Notes: generated from the sequence alone by a model not told the origin. 64,000 nucleotides of DNA from Albirhodobacter sp042466415 (GCF_042466415.1 NZ_JAXHCH010000002.1:1798001-1862000), one strand, 5' to 3'; shown: positions 16,573 to 25,704, counted from the stretch's first letter. Translations and numbers: made by a program.

Positions 16573-16888
16573 GCGCCCCACCCTTCCGGAATCACGTCAA
16601 TCCATGCACCACCGGCTCCGAAAACCAAGCGTCTGACCGCAATAAAGACCGCATTATCGATCTGCGAGTTGGTGTTTGCGCAGTCGTGCACGCTCCCCCA
16701 TCAAAAAGAAACCCGTCATAAACGTATGTTTGGCATGACGCCCGCTGCTGTTAGCGCAAACGCGGTGTGCAATTGCATACAATTGAGGCATCCAACCGCT
16801 GCTTTGCAGCACAACACTTGCCAGATGGCGATCAAAGGTCTAACCCATCCGCGTCAGAATACATCAATCCACCTGACCGGAGGACCTC
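16573..16888. other. Intergenic region between the TauE gene and mdh
   Basis: A 316-base divergent region without a convincing gene. It should contain the promoters of the TauE-like gene and of mdh. The notable element is the palindrome at 16765-16780. GGAGG just before 16889 is the mdh ribosome-binding site. Confidence 0.7.
16765..16780. promoter_or_regulatory. 16-base operator-like palindrome upstream of mdh
   Basis: GTGTGCAATTGCATAC contains the perfect palindrome TGCAATTGCA and outer arms matching as GTR/YAC. CAATTG recurs at 16779-16784, ten bases after its first occurrence. It lies 109 bases before the mdh start. No GTGATCAC site is present here, so mdh appears to be controlled separately from sdh and suc. 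Confidence 0.5.
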
Positions 16889-17851
16889 ATGGCCAGACCC
16901 AAAATCGCGCTGATCGGCGCAGGACAGATCGGCGGCACGCTCGCTCATCTCGCTGCGATTAAAGAACTCGGTGACGTTGTTCTGTTCGATATCTCGGAAG
17001 GCACCCCCCAAGGCAAGGCCCTTGATATCGCGGAATCCGGCCCGTCCGAGGGCTTCGACGCTGTGATGAAAGGCACGAACGACTATGCCGACATCGCAGG
17101 CGCAGACGTGTGCATCGTCACCGCTGGCGTACCGCGCAAGCCCGGCATGTCGCGCGATGACCTTCTCGGCATCAACCTGAAAGTCATGAAGTCGGTCGGC
17201 GAAGGCATCAAAGCCCACGCGCCAAACGCGTTCGTGATCTGCATCACAAACCCGCTTGACGCGATGGTTTGGGCGCTGCAGCAGTTCTCCGGCCTTCCAG
17301 CAGAAAAAGTTGTCGGCATGGCAGGCGTGCTCGATTCCGCTCGGTTCCGCCACTTCCTTTCGGTCGAATTTGGCGTCTCCATGCGCGACGTTACCGCCTT
17401 CGTTCTGGGCGGCCACGGCGACACGATGGTTCCATTGGCACGGTACTCGACCGTCGGCGGCATTCCGTTGCCAGACTTGGTCGAAATGGGCTGGACCACG
17501 CAAGACAAGCTCGACGCGATCATCCAGCGCACCCGCGACGGCGGCGCCGAGATCGTTGGCCTGTTGAAAACCGGCTCCGCATTCTACGCGCCGGCCACTT
17601 CGGCTATCGAGATGGCGGAAGCTTACCTCAAAGACCAAAAGCGTGTCTTGCCGTGCGCAGCATTCGTGAAGGGCGCTCTCGGCCTCGACGGCATGTATGT
17701 CGGCGTTCCGACCGTGATCGGCGCTGGCGGCATCGAGAAAGTCATCGACATCAAGCTCAGCAAAGACGAGCAAGCAATGTTCGACAAGTCGGTTGACGCT
17801 GTGAAAGGCCTCGTTGAGGCATGCAAAGGCATTGATCCTTCGCTCGCATAA
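16889..17851 (+). CDS. mdh: Malate dehydrogenase (NAD-dependent)
   Basis: A 320-residue LDH-type malate dehydrogenase catalysing malate to oxaloacetate. The NAD-binding loop is GAGQIGGTLAH (residues 10-20). The substrate-binding arginines are Arg83 and Arg89 (VPRKPGMSRD) and Arg152; NP at 121-122 and the catalytic His176 in GGHGDTMVPL are present. It is monocistronic, with its own upstream region and a strong terminator, just before the suc operon. The extra proton-relay and cofactor residues look normal. Confidence 0.98.
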   Translation: MARPKIALIGAGQIGGTLAHLAAIKELGDVVLFDISEGTPQGKALDIAESGPSEGFDAVMKGTNDYADIAGADVCIVTAGVPRKPGMSRDDLLGINLKVMKSVGEGIKAHAPNAFVICITNPLDAMVWALQQFSGLPAEKVVGMAGVLDSARFRHFLSVEFGVSMRDVTAFVLGGHGDTMVPLARYSTVGGIPLPDLVEMGWTTQDKLDAIIQRTRDGGAEIVGLLKTGSAFYAPATSAIEMAEAYLKDQKRVLPCAAFVKGALGLDGMYVGVPTVIGAGGIEKVIDIKLSKDEQAMFDKSVDAVKGLVEACKGIDPSLA

Positions 17852-17876
17852 TCAGCGACTCTAGTATGATTTAAAG

Positions 17877-17901
17877 GGCGCGGCTTCGGCTGCGCCTTTT
17901 T
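17877..17901 (+). terminator. Terminator after mdh
   Basis: GGCGCGGC and GCTGCGCC form an 8-bp stem with one G-T pair around a TTCG tetraloop, followed by TTTTT (17897-17901). Confidence 0.92.
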
Positions 17902-18185
17902 GTTTGGAAAGTGCCTTTTACGGCGCAAGCTCCGGCGCTCTCGCGGGGTGCTGATCCGCCGCGAGATGCTTCCCGCTACGCTGCCTGCGGCCGATTGCCT
18001 CACGACTCGGCTATCCGAAGGCCGCCACCGCTATCCGAACTCTTTTTGTGATCACACTTTTCATTTGTGTGATCACAAAACACAGAATTACGCGCACAAT
18101 GCACAATTTGAACCATTTACCATTTTGCCGCGTCAAAAAACTGTGGCATTCAGTCGCCCAAATTGCACCAGCATGGGAAACTGCC
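17902..18185. other. Upstream region of the suc operon
   Basis: With the mdh terminator this makes a 334-base gene-free gap. The left part is GC-rich and shows nothing recognisable; the right part, from about 18040, is AT-rich and holds the GTGATCAC doublet and presumably the sucC promoter. An open frame continues upstream of the sucC ATG but begins inside the operator and has no family similarity. Confidence 0.75.
18048..18076. promoter_or_regulatory. Paired GTGATCAC palindromes upstream of sucC
   Basis: GTGATCAC occurs at 18048-18055 and 18069-18076, 21 bp apart start to start, with T-rich and A-rich flanks (TTTTTGTGATCACAC and TTGTGTGATCACAAAA). The doublet lies 110-138 bases before the sucC start. 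It copies the doublet upstream of sdhC in motif and in spacing, which supports one regulator for both operons. Confidence 0.78.
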
Positions 18186-19379
18186 ATGAACATTCATGAA
18201 TATCAGGCCAAAGCTCTTTTGAAGAGCTACGGCTGCCCGGTCTCCGACGGCCAACCCGTTTTCAAAGCGGAAGACGCCAAAACCGCAGCAGGCCAACTCG
18301 GCGGCCCGCTTTGGGTTGTTAAAGCGCAAATTCACGCTGGCGGCCGCGGCAAAGGCAAATTCAAAGAAGCCGAAGCTGGCGAAAAGGGCGGTGTCCGCCT
18401 CGCCAAGTCGGTGGAAGAAGCCGCAGAGCTGACCAAGCAAATGCTTGGCCGCACGCTGGTCACCCACCAAACCGGCCCTGCTGGTAAGCAAGTGAACCGC
18501 ATCTATATCGAAGATGGTTCGGACATTTCGCGTGAACTCTACCTCGCGCTGCTCGTCGATCGCCAGACCTCGCGCGTTTCCTTCGTCGTCTCCACCGAAG
18601 GTGGCATGGACATCGAAGAAGTTGCGGCGTCGACCCCCGAGAAAATCATCTCTTTCTCCGTTGATCCGGCCTCTGGCCTTTCCGATTTCCACGGCCGCCG
18701 CGTTGCTTTCGCGCTGGGTCTGGAAGGCGGGCAGGTTAAGCAATGCGTTGCTCTCGTGAAAAATCTTTACCGTGCTTTCATCGAGAAAGACATGGAGATG
18801 CTTGAGATCAACCCGTTGATCGTCATGACCGACGGCAACCTCAAAGTGCTCGACGCGAAAGTGTCCTTCGATGGCAATGCGATGTATCGCCATGCCGATA
18901 TCGCCGCCCTGCGCGACGAGACCGAAGAAGATCCGAAAGAATTGGCCGCGTCGAAATTCGACCTGAACTACATCGCCCTCGACGGCGAAATCGGTTGCAT
19001 GGTGAACGGCGCAGGTCTGGCGATGGCCACGATGGACATCATCAAACTCTACGGCGCAGAACCGGCCAACTTCCTCGACGTAGGCGGCGGCGCGACAAAA
19101 GAAAAAGTGACCGAAGCGTTCAAGATCATCACCTCGGACCCGAACGTAAAAGGGATCCTCGTGAACATCTTCGGCGGCATCATGCGCTGCGACGTGATCG
19201 CAGAGGGCGTGATTTCGGCGGTGAAAGAAGTTGGCCTGCAAGTTCCGCTGGTTGTGCGCCTTGAGGGCACGAACGTCGAACTCGGCAAAGAAATCATCCA
19301 GAACTCCGGTCTTAACGTGATCGCAGGCGACAACCTCGCTGATGCAGCGCAGAAGATCGTCAAAGCGGTGAAAGGGTAA
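18186..19379 (+). CDS. sucC: Succinyl-CoA synthetase (ADP-forming) beta subunit
   Basis: A 397-residue ATP-grasp protein, starting MNIHEYQAKALLKSYGCPV as is standard for SucC. It binds nucleotide and, with SucD, converts succinyl-CoA to succinate with substrate-level phosphorylation. The segments VVKAQIHAGGRGKGKFK and LDVGGGATKEKV are family hallmarks. It is the first gene of a long TCA operon, with the GTGATCAC doublet about 110 bases upstream. The ATG at 18186 is chosen by homology. Confidence 0.98.
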   Translation: MNIHEYQAKALLKSYGCPVSDGQPVFKAEDAKTAAGQLGGPLWVVKAQIHAGGRGKGKFKEAEAGEKGGVRLAKSVEEAAELTKQMLGRTLVTHQTGPAGKQVNRIYIEDGSDISRELYLALLVDRQTSRVSFVVSTEGGMDIEEVAASTPEKIISFSVDPASGLSDFHGRRVAFALGLEGGQVKQCVALVKNLYRAFIEKDMEMLEINPLIVMTDGNLKVLDAKVSFDGNAMYRHADIAALRDETEEDPKELAASKFDLNYIALDGEIGCMVNGAGLAMATMDIIKLYGAEPANFLDVGGGATKEKVTEAFKIITSDPNVKGILVNIFGGIMRCDVIAEGVISAVKEVGLQVPLVVRLEGTNVELGKEIIQNSGLNVIAGDNLADAAQKIVKAVKG

Positions 19380-19383
19380 TCCA

Positions 19384-20268
19384 ATGGCCGTTCTCGTAAA
19401 CGAAAACACCAAAGTCATCTGCCAAGGCCTCACTGGCTCGCAAGGCACGTTCCATTCGGAACAAGCCATTGCCTACGGCACGAAAATGGTTGGCGGCGTG
19501 ACGCCAGGCAAAGGTGGCACAACCCACCTCGACCTGCCGGTCTTCAACTCGGTTCATGAGGCGCGCGAGCGCACAGGCGCAAACGCATCGGCAATCTACG
19601 TGCCGCCGCCGTTCGCAGCGGATTCCATCTTGGAAGCCATCGACGCAGAGATGGAACTCATCGTCTGCATCACCGAAGGCATTCCGGTTCTCGACATGAT
19701 GCGCGTCAAACGCGCGCTGGAGGGCTCGAAGTCGCGCTTGATCGGGCCAAACTGCCCAGGCGTTATCACGCCGGACGCTTGCAAGATCGGCATCATGCCA
19801 GGCCACATTCACCGTCGCGGCTCCGTGGGCGTTGTTTCGCGCTCGGGCACGCTGACCTACGAAGCGGTGAAGCAAACGACAGACCTCGGCCTCGGCCAAT
19901 CATCGGCTGTTGGCATCGGCGGCGACCCGATCAAGGGTTCGGAGCACATCGACATCCTTGAGATGTTCTTGGCAGATCCGGAAACCACATCGATCATCAT
20001 GATCGGTGAGATTGGTGGCTCGGCAGAGGAAGAAGCCGCGCAGTTCCTCGCTGACGAGAAGAAAAAAGGCCGTTGGAAGCCAACCGCTGGTTTCATCGCA
20101 GGCCGCACAGCCCCTCCGGGCCGTCGCATGGGCCACGCCGGTGCGATCGTCTCGGGCGGCAAAGGCGATGCAGAGAGCAAGATCGAAGCGATGAAAGCCG
20201 CTGGCATCGTCGTTGCGGAAAGCCCTGCGCATCTCGGCCAAGCCGTGATGGAAGCCATCAAGGCCTAA
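19384..20268 (+). CDS. sucD: Succinyl-CoA synthetase alpha subunit
   Basis: A 294-residue CoA-binding subunit. The active-site histidine that is phosphorylated during catalysis is His251 in RRMGHAGAIVSGGKG. The CoA-binding amino domain (ICQGLTGSQGTFHSEQAI) and GPNCPGVITP are intact. It starts four bases after sucC. A GC-rich hairpin follows the stop, before the first of two small lipoprotein genes. Confidence 0.98.
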   Translation: MAVLVNENTKVICQGLTGSQGTFHSEQAIAYGTKMVGGVTPGKGGTTHLDLPVFNSVHEARERTGANASAIYVPPPFAADSILEAIDAEMELIVCITEGIPVLDMMRVKRALEGSKSRLIGPNCPGVITPDACKIGIMPGHIHRRGSVGVVSRSGTLTYEAVKQTTDLGLGQSSAVGIGGDPIKGSEHIDILEMFLADPETTSIIMIGEIGGSAEEEAAQFLADEKKKGRWKPTAGFIAGRTAPPGRRMGHAGAIVSGGKGDAESKIEAMKAAGIVVAESPAHLGQAVMEAIKA

Positions 20269-20286
20269 GACCAACACAGAAAATCG

Positions 20287-20308
20287 GGGTCGCGTTCTCG
20301 CGGCCCCC
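20287..20308 (+). terminator. Hairpin after sucD, possible attenuator
   Basis: A 9-bp stem GGGGTCGCG/CGCGGCCCC, with one G-T pair and a TTCT loop, stands 19 bases after sucD. The following tract is pyrimidine-rich but not a clean T-run, so it may only reduce read-through or stabilise the sucCD message. Confidence 0.6.
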
Positions 20309-20414
20309 TCTTCGCCCTTCTCGTAAGCGCAAAGCAGCAAAAAGCTTTTTTGCCCTTACATGCCGGGAAAACCGCCGTAACATGGGCCAAATGGTTCGTT
20401 TAGGAGAAGTTGTT

Positions 20415-20768
20415 ATGTCCCTTCGTAATTCGTTGCTTGCCCTCGGCCTGACATCGCTCGCCGCTTGCGGCAGCCACCACGGCATCACCAGCATTCCAGA
20501 CCAAACCGGCACCGTCGTTTATGGCGGTCAAGAAATTCACGCCAACCATGGCCCCGTCACGACGCACCCGATTATCGGCCAAGGCAAAGTGCCGGCCGGT
20601 ATGACACCAACGGGCGGCACCGGCTACGCCGTGGCCAACACCGCACGCTCGAACGGGTCGATTGTCAACGGGCAAGCCGCTCCGTGCGGCGCTGCAAATT
20701 CCGCCGCCTATTCTGATGGTTGCGCACATTACGCGGGTGGCCCGATTGCCGCCACGCCGTATCAGTAA
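20415..20768 (+). CDS. Small putative lipoprotein between sucD and sucA (first)
   Basis: A 117-residue protein with a lipoprotein signal (MSLRNSLLALGLTSLAAC, Cys18). The mature part is Gly/Ala/Thr-rich with low complexity and contains two cysteines in CGAANSAAYSDGC near the end. TAGGAG lies 8-13 bases upstream of the ATG. It is in the same direction as the suc genes and probably part of that transcription unit. Family not recognised. Confidence 0.78.
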   Translation: MSLRNSLLALGLTSLAACGSHHGITSIPDQTGTVVYGGQEIHANHGPVTTHPIIGQGKVPAGMTPTGGTGYAVANTARSNGSIVNGQAAPCGAANSAAYSDGCAHYAGGPIAATPYQ

Positions 20769-20800
20769 CCCGCAAGCGCACCCCAGTAAGGATTCAGAGG

Positions 20801-21211
20801 ATGAGTATCTTGCTCCGCATTCTATCCGGCGTCGCGGCACTCTCCCTCGCAGGTTGTGGCGCAGCAGATGTCGGGCAGATCGCACCCGCTGGCTCCCTGG
20901 TGGAGCCCTACACGCCCGAACCCTACTCGAAGACGACCTATGCCGTAGCGGGATATCATGCAGGCGCACACAAGACCGACCCTCCGTCACTCGATGCGCA
21001 AAAACAGCAAGAAGCGATCTTGCTCATGGTTGCTGCGGAAAACCCCAGTAACAATGAGATCGAGGCGGATCTTGCGGGGAAATCTCTCCGTGAGTTGAAC
21101 GATCGAGAGATCGCAGCGCTTGCGATTGCGACCACGCGCGATATCTGTGGCCTATCCGCCACGGCCCAAATCACTGCCGACACCCCCTGCCTCACCGCAG
21201 GCCGACTGTAA
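20801..21211 (+). CDS. Small putative lipoprotein between sucD and sucA (second)
   Basis: A 136-residue protein with signal and lipobox LSLAGC (Cys16 from the ATG at 20801, which follows AGAGG). The mature domain is mostly helical and charged (LRELNDREIAALAIATTRDIC) and has two cysteines near the end that could form a disulfide. It begins 32 bases after the previous lipoprotein gene and ends 28 bases before sucA, so it is almost certainly co-transcribed. Function unknown. Confidence 0.8.
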   Translation: MSILLRILSGVAALSLAGCGAADVGQIAPAGSLVEPYTPEPYSKTTYAVAGYHAGAHKTDPPSLDAQKQQEAILLMVAAENPSNNEIEADLAGKSLRELNDREIAALAIATTRDICGLSATAQITADTPCLTAGRL

Positions 21212-21239
21212 CCGACCACCCGTCCCCCGAGGTGACACA

Positions 21240-24191
21240 ATGAACGACCAGACCCCTAACGATGAACTCCACGCTTCGTCCTTCCTGCAAGGGCACAACG
21301 CGGAATATGTAGAACAGCTTTACGCCAATTTCGCCGCCGATCCGTCGTCGGTCGATGCGGGATGGGCCGCGTTCTTCGCAACGCTGGGCGATGCCGAAAC
21401 AGATGCCAAGAAATCGGCGGCTGGCGCCTCTTGGGGCCGTGCTGATTGGCCACCGGTTGCCAATGACGATCTGACTGCTGCGCTCACCGGCGAATGGGCC
21501 GCCCCGGCCGAAGCCAAAGGCGCGGGCAAGAAAATTCGCGAGAAGGCCTCTGAAAAAGGTGTTGAGGTCTCTGATGATGCCGTCAAACGCGCCGTGCTGG
21601 ACAGCATCCGCGCATTGATGATCATCCGCGCCTACCGGATTCGCGGCCACCTCGTCGCAGACCTCGATCCCCTCGGGATGCGCGATGATGCGCTCCATCC
21701 CGAGCTTGACCCGAAATCCTACGGTTTCAGCGAAAGCGACATGGATCGCCCGATCTTCATCGATAACGTGCTGGGCCTGCAAATCGCCTCCATGCGTCAA
21801 ATTATCGACGTTCTGACGCGCACCTATTGCGGCACATTCGCGCTGCAATACATGCATATCTCCAACCCCGAAGAAGCTTCGTGGTTGAAAGAGCGCATTG
21901 AGGGCTACGGCAAAGAAATCAAGTTCACCCGCGAGGGCCGCCGCGCGATTCTCAACAAGCTCGTCGAGGCCGAAGGGTTCGAGAAATTCCTGCACGTCAA
22001 ATATATGGGCACGAAGCGCTTCGGCCTTGATGGCGGTGAAGCTCTGATCCCCGCGATGGAAGGCATCATCAAGCGCGGCGGGCAGCTTGGCCTGAAAGAG
22101 GTCGTGTTCGGCATGCCGCACCGGGGCCGCCTGTCGGTTCTGGCCAACGTTCTGTCCAAGCCGTTCCGCGCGATCTTCCACGAGTTCCAAGGCGGCTCCT
22201 ACAAACCCGATGACGTTGATGGTTCAGGCGATGTGAAATACCACCTCGGCGCATCTTCTGACCGCGAGTTTGATGGCAACAAAGTCCACCTTTCGTTGAC
22301 TGCAAACCCATCCCACCTCGAGGCGGTAAACCCTGTTGTGTTGGGCAAAGTGCGCGCCAAGCAAGACCAGCTGCACGACACGGACCGCACGCAAGTGTTG
22401 CCGATTTTGCTGCACGGTGATGCAGCCTTCGCGGGCCAAGGCGTTGTTGCGGAAGGCTTTGGCCTCTCGGGCCTGAAAGGCCACCGCACCGGCGGCACAA
22501 TCCATATCATCGTGAACAACCAGATCGGCTTCACCACCGCGCCGCATTTCTCGCGCTCGTCGCCTTATCCGACGGATATCGCGTTGATGGTAGAGGCCCC
22601 GATTTTCCACGTGAACGGCGACGATCCGGAGGCCGTGGTTCACGCGGCCAAAGTTGCGATCGAATTCCGCCAGAAGTTCCACAAGGACGTGGTCCTCGAC
22701 ATCTTCTGCTACCGTCGCTTCGGCCATAACGAGGGCGATGAGCCCATGTTCACAAACCCTGTGATGTATAAAAACATCAAGGGCCACAAAACCACGCTGC
22801 AGCTTTATACCGAACGTCTCGTCAAGGATGGTCTCATCCCCGAGGGCGAAATCGAAGATATGAAAGCAGCCTTCCAAGCTCACCTGAATGAGGAGTTTGA
22901 GGCCGGTAAGAACTTCAAGCCGAACAAGGCTGACTGGCTCGATGGCCGCTGGAAGCACCTCGATCGGGAGAAGGACGAATACGACGCTGGCACGACGGCT
23001 GTCTCGCCGGAGCTGTTTGCCGAGGTCGGCAAGGCGCTCTCGACAGCGCCTACGAACTTCGACCTGCACAAAACCGTGGCACGTCAGCTCGAGAACAAAG
23101 CCAAGATGTTCGAGACGGGCGAAGGTTTTGATTGGGCAACGGCGGAGGCTCTGGCCTTTGGATCGTTGACGGTGGAAGGCTATCCGGTGCGTCTGTCGGG
23201 GCAGGATTGCACGCGCGGCACCTTCTCGCAGCGTCACTCCGGCTTGATCGACCAATCGACTGAAGAGCGTTACTACCCGCTGAACAATATCCGCGAAGGT
23301 CAGGCGCGCTATGAGGTCATCGACTCGATGCTCTCTGAATATGCGGTGCTCGGGTTCGAATATGGCTATTCATTGGCCGAACCAAACGCCCTCACCATGT
23401 GGGAAGCTCAGTTCGGTGACTTCGCCAACGGCGCGCAGATCATGTTCGATCAGTTCATCTGTTCGGGTGAACGCAAGTGGCTGCGGATGTCGGGCCTCGT
23501 GATGCTGTTGCCGCACGGGTTTGAGGGGCAAGGCCCCGAGCACTCGTCCGCGCGCCTTGAGCGGTTCTTGCAAAACTCCGCAGAGGACAACTGGATCGTC
23601 GCGAACTGCTCGACCCCGGCGAACTATTTCCACATCTTGCGTCGCCAAATCCATCGGAACTTCCGCAAGCCACTCGTGCTGATGACACCGAAATCGCTTC
23701 TGCGTCATCCGCTCTGCGTGTCGAAGGCGGAAGAATTCACGACGGGTTCGCATTTCCACCGCGTCATGTGGGATGATGCGGAACTGGGCCATTCGGACAC
23801 CAAACTGGTCGCAGATGACAAGATGAAGCGTGTCGTTATCTGCTCGGGCAAGGTCTACTTCGACCTGCTGGCCGAGCGTGACAAGCGTGGTCTGGATAAT
23901 GTCTACCTGCTGCGCCTCGAACAATTCTACCCGTTCCCAGCACAATCTTTGGTCAAGGAGCTCTCGCGCTTCAAAGATGCCGAGATCGTGTGGTGTCAGG
24001 AAGAGCCGAAAAACCAAGGTGGTTGGACCTTCGTCGAGCCGAACCTAGAATGGGTTCTGGCAAAGACGGATTCCAAGCATGCGCGCCCGCGCTTCGCAGG
24101 CCGTGCGGCATCCGCCTCCCCGGCAACGGGCCTCGCCTCGCGCCACAAAGCCGAGCAAGAAGCGCTCATCAACGACGCATTGGAGGGTTGA
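21240..24191 (+). CDS. sucA: 2-oxoglutarate dehydrogenase E1 component
   Basis: A 983-residue thiamine diphosphate-dependent E1 of the 2-oxoglutarate dehydrogenase complex, decarboxylating 2-oxoglutarate and transferring the succinyl group to SucB. The amino end carries the E2-binding motif (SSFLQGHNAEYVEQLYANF). GMPHRGRLSVLANVL, HVNGDDPEAVVHAAKVA and FCYRRFGHNEGDEPMFT mark the cofactor and active site. The ATG at 21240 follows CCCGAGGTGACACA. One base separates its stop region from sucB. Length is normal. Confidence 0.98.
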   Translation: MNDQTPNDELHASSFLQGHNAEYVEQLYANFAADPSSVDAGWAAFFATLGDAETDAKKSAAGASWGRADWPPVANDDLTAALTGEWAAPAEAKGAGKKIREKASEKGVEVSDDAVKRAVLDSIRALMIIRAYRIRGHLVADLDPLGMRDDALHPELDPKSYGFSESDMDRPIFIDNVLGLQIASMRQIIDVLTRTYCGTFALQYMHISNPEEASWLKERIEGYGKEIKFTREGRRAILNKLVEAEGFEKFLHVKYMGTKRFGLDGGEALIPAMEGIIKRGGQLGLKEVVFGMPHRGRLSVLANVLSKPFRAIFHEFQGGSYKPDDVDGSGDVKYHLGASSDREFDGNKVHLSLTANPSHLEAVNPVVLGKVRAKQDQLHDTDRTQVLPILLHGDAAFAGQGVVAEGFGLSGLKGHRTGGTIHIIVNNQIGFTTAPHFSRSSPYPTDIALMVEAPIFHVNGDDPEAVVHAAKVAIEFRQKFHKDVVLDIFCYRRFGHNEGDEPMFTNPVMYKNIKGHKTTLQLYTERLVKDGLIPEGEIEDMKAAFQAHLNEEFEAGKNFKPNKADWLDGRWKHLDREKDEYDAGTTAVSPELFAEVGKALSTAPTNFDLHKTVARQLENKAKMFETGEGFDWATAEALAFGSLTVEGYPVRLSGQDCTRGTFSQRHSGLIDQSTEERYYPLNNIREGQARYEVIDSMLSEYAVLGFEYGYSLAEPNALTMWEAQFGDFANGAQIMFDQFICSGERKWLRMSGLVMLLPHGFEGQGPEHSSARLERFLQNSAEDNWIVANCSTPANYFHILRRQIHRNFRKPLVLMTPKSLLRHPLCVSKAEEFTTGSHFHRVMWDDAELGHSDTKLVADDKMKRVVICSGKVYFDLLAERDKRGLDNVYLLRLEQFYPFPAQSLVKELSRFKDAEIVWCQEEPKNQGGWTFVEPNLEWVLAKTDSKHARPRFAGRAASASPATGLASRHKAEQEALINDALEG

Positions 24192-24192
24192 T

Positions 24193-25704
24193 ATGACCGA
24201 AGTTCGTGTCCCGACACTAGGCGAGAGCGTTTCTGAAGCGACCGTGGCAACTTGGTTCAAAAAACCAGGAGATCGCGTGGAAGCTGACGAAATGCTATGC
24301 GAGTTGGAAACCGATAAGGTAACGGTTGAGGTGCATGCACCCGAAGCCGGCACCTTGGCAGAAATCGTCGCCGCCGAAGGGGAAACCGTCGGCGTTGACG
24401 CGCTCCTCGCCACACTCACGCAAGGCGATGCTGCGGCAACCCCCGTCGCCGACGCCAAACCTGCATCTTCCGCCGCCCCTGCTGCGGCACAATCGAATGA
24501 GGTCAAAATGACTGACGTTATGGTTCCATCGCTCGGGGAAAGCGTCTCCGAGGCAACCGTCTCGACATGGTTCAAAAAAGTTGGCGACACCGTCGCGCAA
24601 GACGAAATGCTCTGCGAGCTGGAAACGGACAAGGTGTCCGTTGAGGTTCCATCGCCCGTTGCTGGTGTTTTGACCGAGATCCTCGCGCCGGAAGGCGCAA
24701 CTGTTGACGCGAAAGCCAAACTTGCGATCGTGTCTGAAGGTGAAGGCGCCGCACCAGCGCCGAAATCCGAGGCGCCCGCCGCAGCTGCCCCTGCTGCCGG
24801 AAAAGATGTTGAGGATGCGCCTGCCGCGAAAAAAGCGATGGCTGAGGCCGGTCTCTCGGCAGATCAGGTCACAGGCACGGGGCGCGATGGCCGGATCATG
24901 AAAGAAGACGTTGCAAAGGCCGCGACCGCGCCGAAATCGGCATCGGTCTCGATCGCGGCGGCCCCTGCTGCTGCGCCGCGCGGAGCCTCCAACGCCGATG
25001 ACGCGTCGCGCGAAGAGCGCGTGAAGATGACCCGCCTGCGTGCGACCATCGCGAAGCGCTTGAAAGAAAGCCAGAACACCGCAGCCATGCTCACCACCTA
25101 TAACGAGGTGGATATGACCGAGGTCATGGCGCTGCGCACGCAGTACAAAGACCAGTTCGAGAAAAAGCACGGTGCGCGTCTTGGCTTCATGTCGTTCTTC
25201 ACCAAGGCCTGCGTCCACGCGCTTAAAGAAGTGCCGGAAGTAAACGCCGAGATCGACGGCAACGAGATCGTCTACAAGAACTACGTGCACATGGGTGTGG
25301 CCGCAGGTACACCGACGGGCCTCGTGGTTCCGGTCATCCGCAACGCCGACGCGATGTCCTTCGCGGAAATCGAGAAAGCGATTGCCGAGAAAGGCGCCCG
25401 CGCCCGTGATGGCAAGCTGTCGATGGCAGAAATGCAGGGCGGCACGTTCACCATCTCGAACGGTGGCGTATATGGCTCCTTGATGTCGTCCCCGATCTTG
25501 AACCCTCCACAATCGGGTATCCTCGGGATGCACAAAATCCAGGATCGTCCTATGGCGATCAACGGTCAGGTTGTGATCCGTCCGATGATGTATCTCGCGC
25601 TGTCCTACGATCACCGTATCGTGGATGGCAAAGGGGCCGTGACCTTCCTCGTGCGCGTCAAAGAAGCACTCGAAGATCCGCGCCGCTTGTTGATGGATCT
25701 GTAA
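24193..25704 (+). CDS. sucB: 2-oxoglutarate dehydrogenase E2 component with two lipoyl domains
   Basis: A 503-residue dihydrolipoyl succinyltransferase. Unlike the E. coli enzyme it carries two tandem lipoyl domains: Lys42 in ELETDKVTVEV and Lys147 in ELETDKVSVEV are the lipoylation sites. Ala/Pro linkers lead to the peripheral subunit-binding domain (AMAEAGLSADQVTGTGRDG) and the catalytic domain with His474 and Asp478 in SYDHRIVDGKG. The start at 24193 (MTEVRVPTLGESVSEATV) is fixed by homology and GGAGGG. It follows sucA by one base. Confidence 0.97.
   Translation: MTEVRVPTLGESVSEATVATWFKKPGDRVEADEMLCELETDKVTVEVHAPEAGTLAEIVAAEGETVGVDALLATLTQGDAAATPVADAKPASSAAPAAAQSNEVKMTDVMVPSLGESVSEATVSTWFKKVGDTVAQDEMLCELETDKVSVEVPSPVAGVLTEILAPEGATVDAKAKLAIVSEGEGAAPAPKSEAPAAAAPAAGKDVEDAPAAKKAMAEAGLSADQVTGTGRDGRIMKEDVAKAATAPKSASVSIAAAPAAAPRGASNADDASREERVKMTRLRATIAKRLKESQNTAAMLTTYNEVDMTEVMALRTQYKDQFEKKHGARLGFMSFFTKACVHALKEVPEVNAEIDGNEIVYKNYVHMGVAAGTPTGLVVPVIRNADAMSFAEIEKAIAEKGARARDGKLSMAEMQGGTFTISNGGVYGSLMSSPILNPPQSGILGMHKIQDRPMAINGQVVIRPMMYLALSYDHRIVDGKGAVTFLVRVKEALEDPRRLLMDL

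Noticed and set aside
18150..19469. A 439-codon open frame antisense to sucC
   Set aside because: Shadow frame produced by GC-biased third positions.
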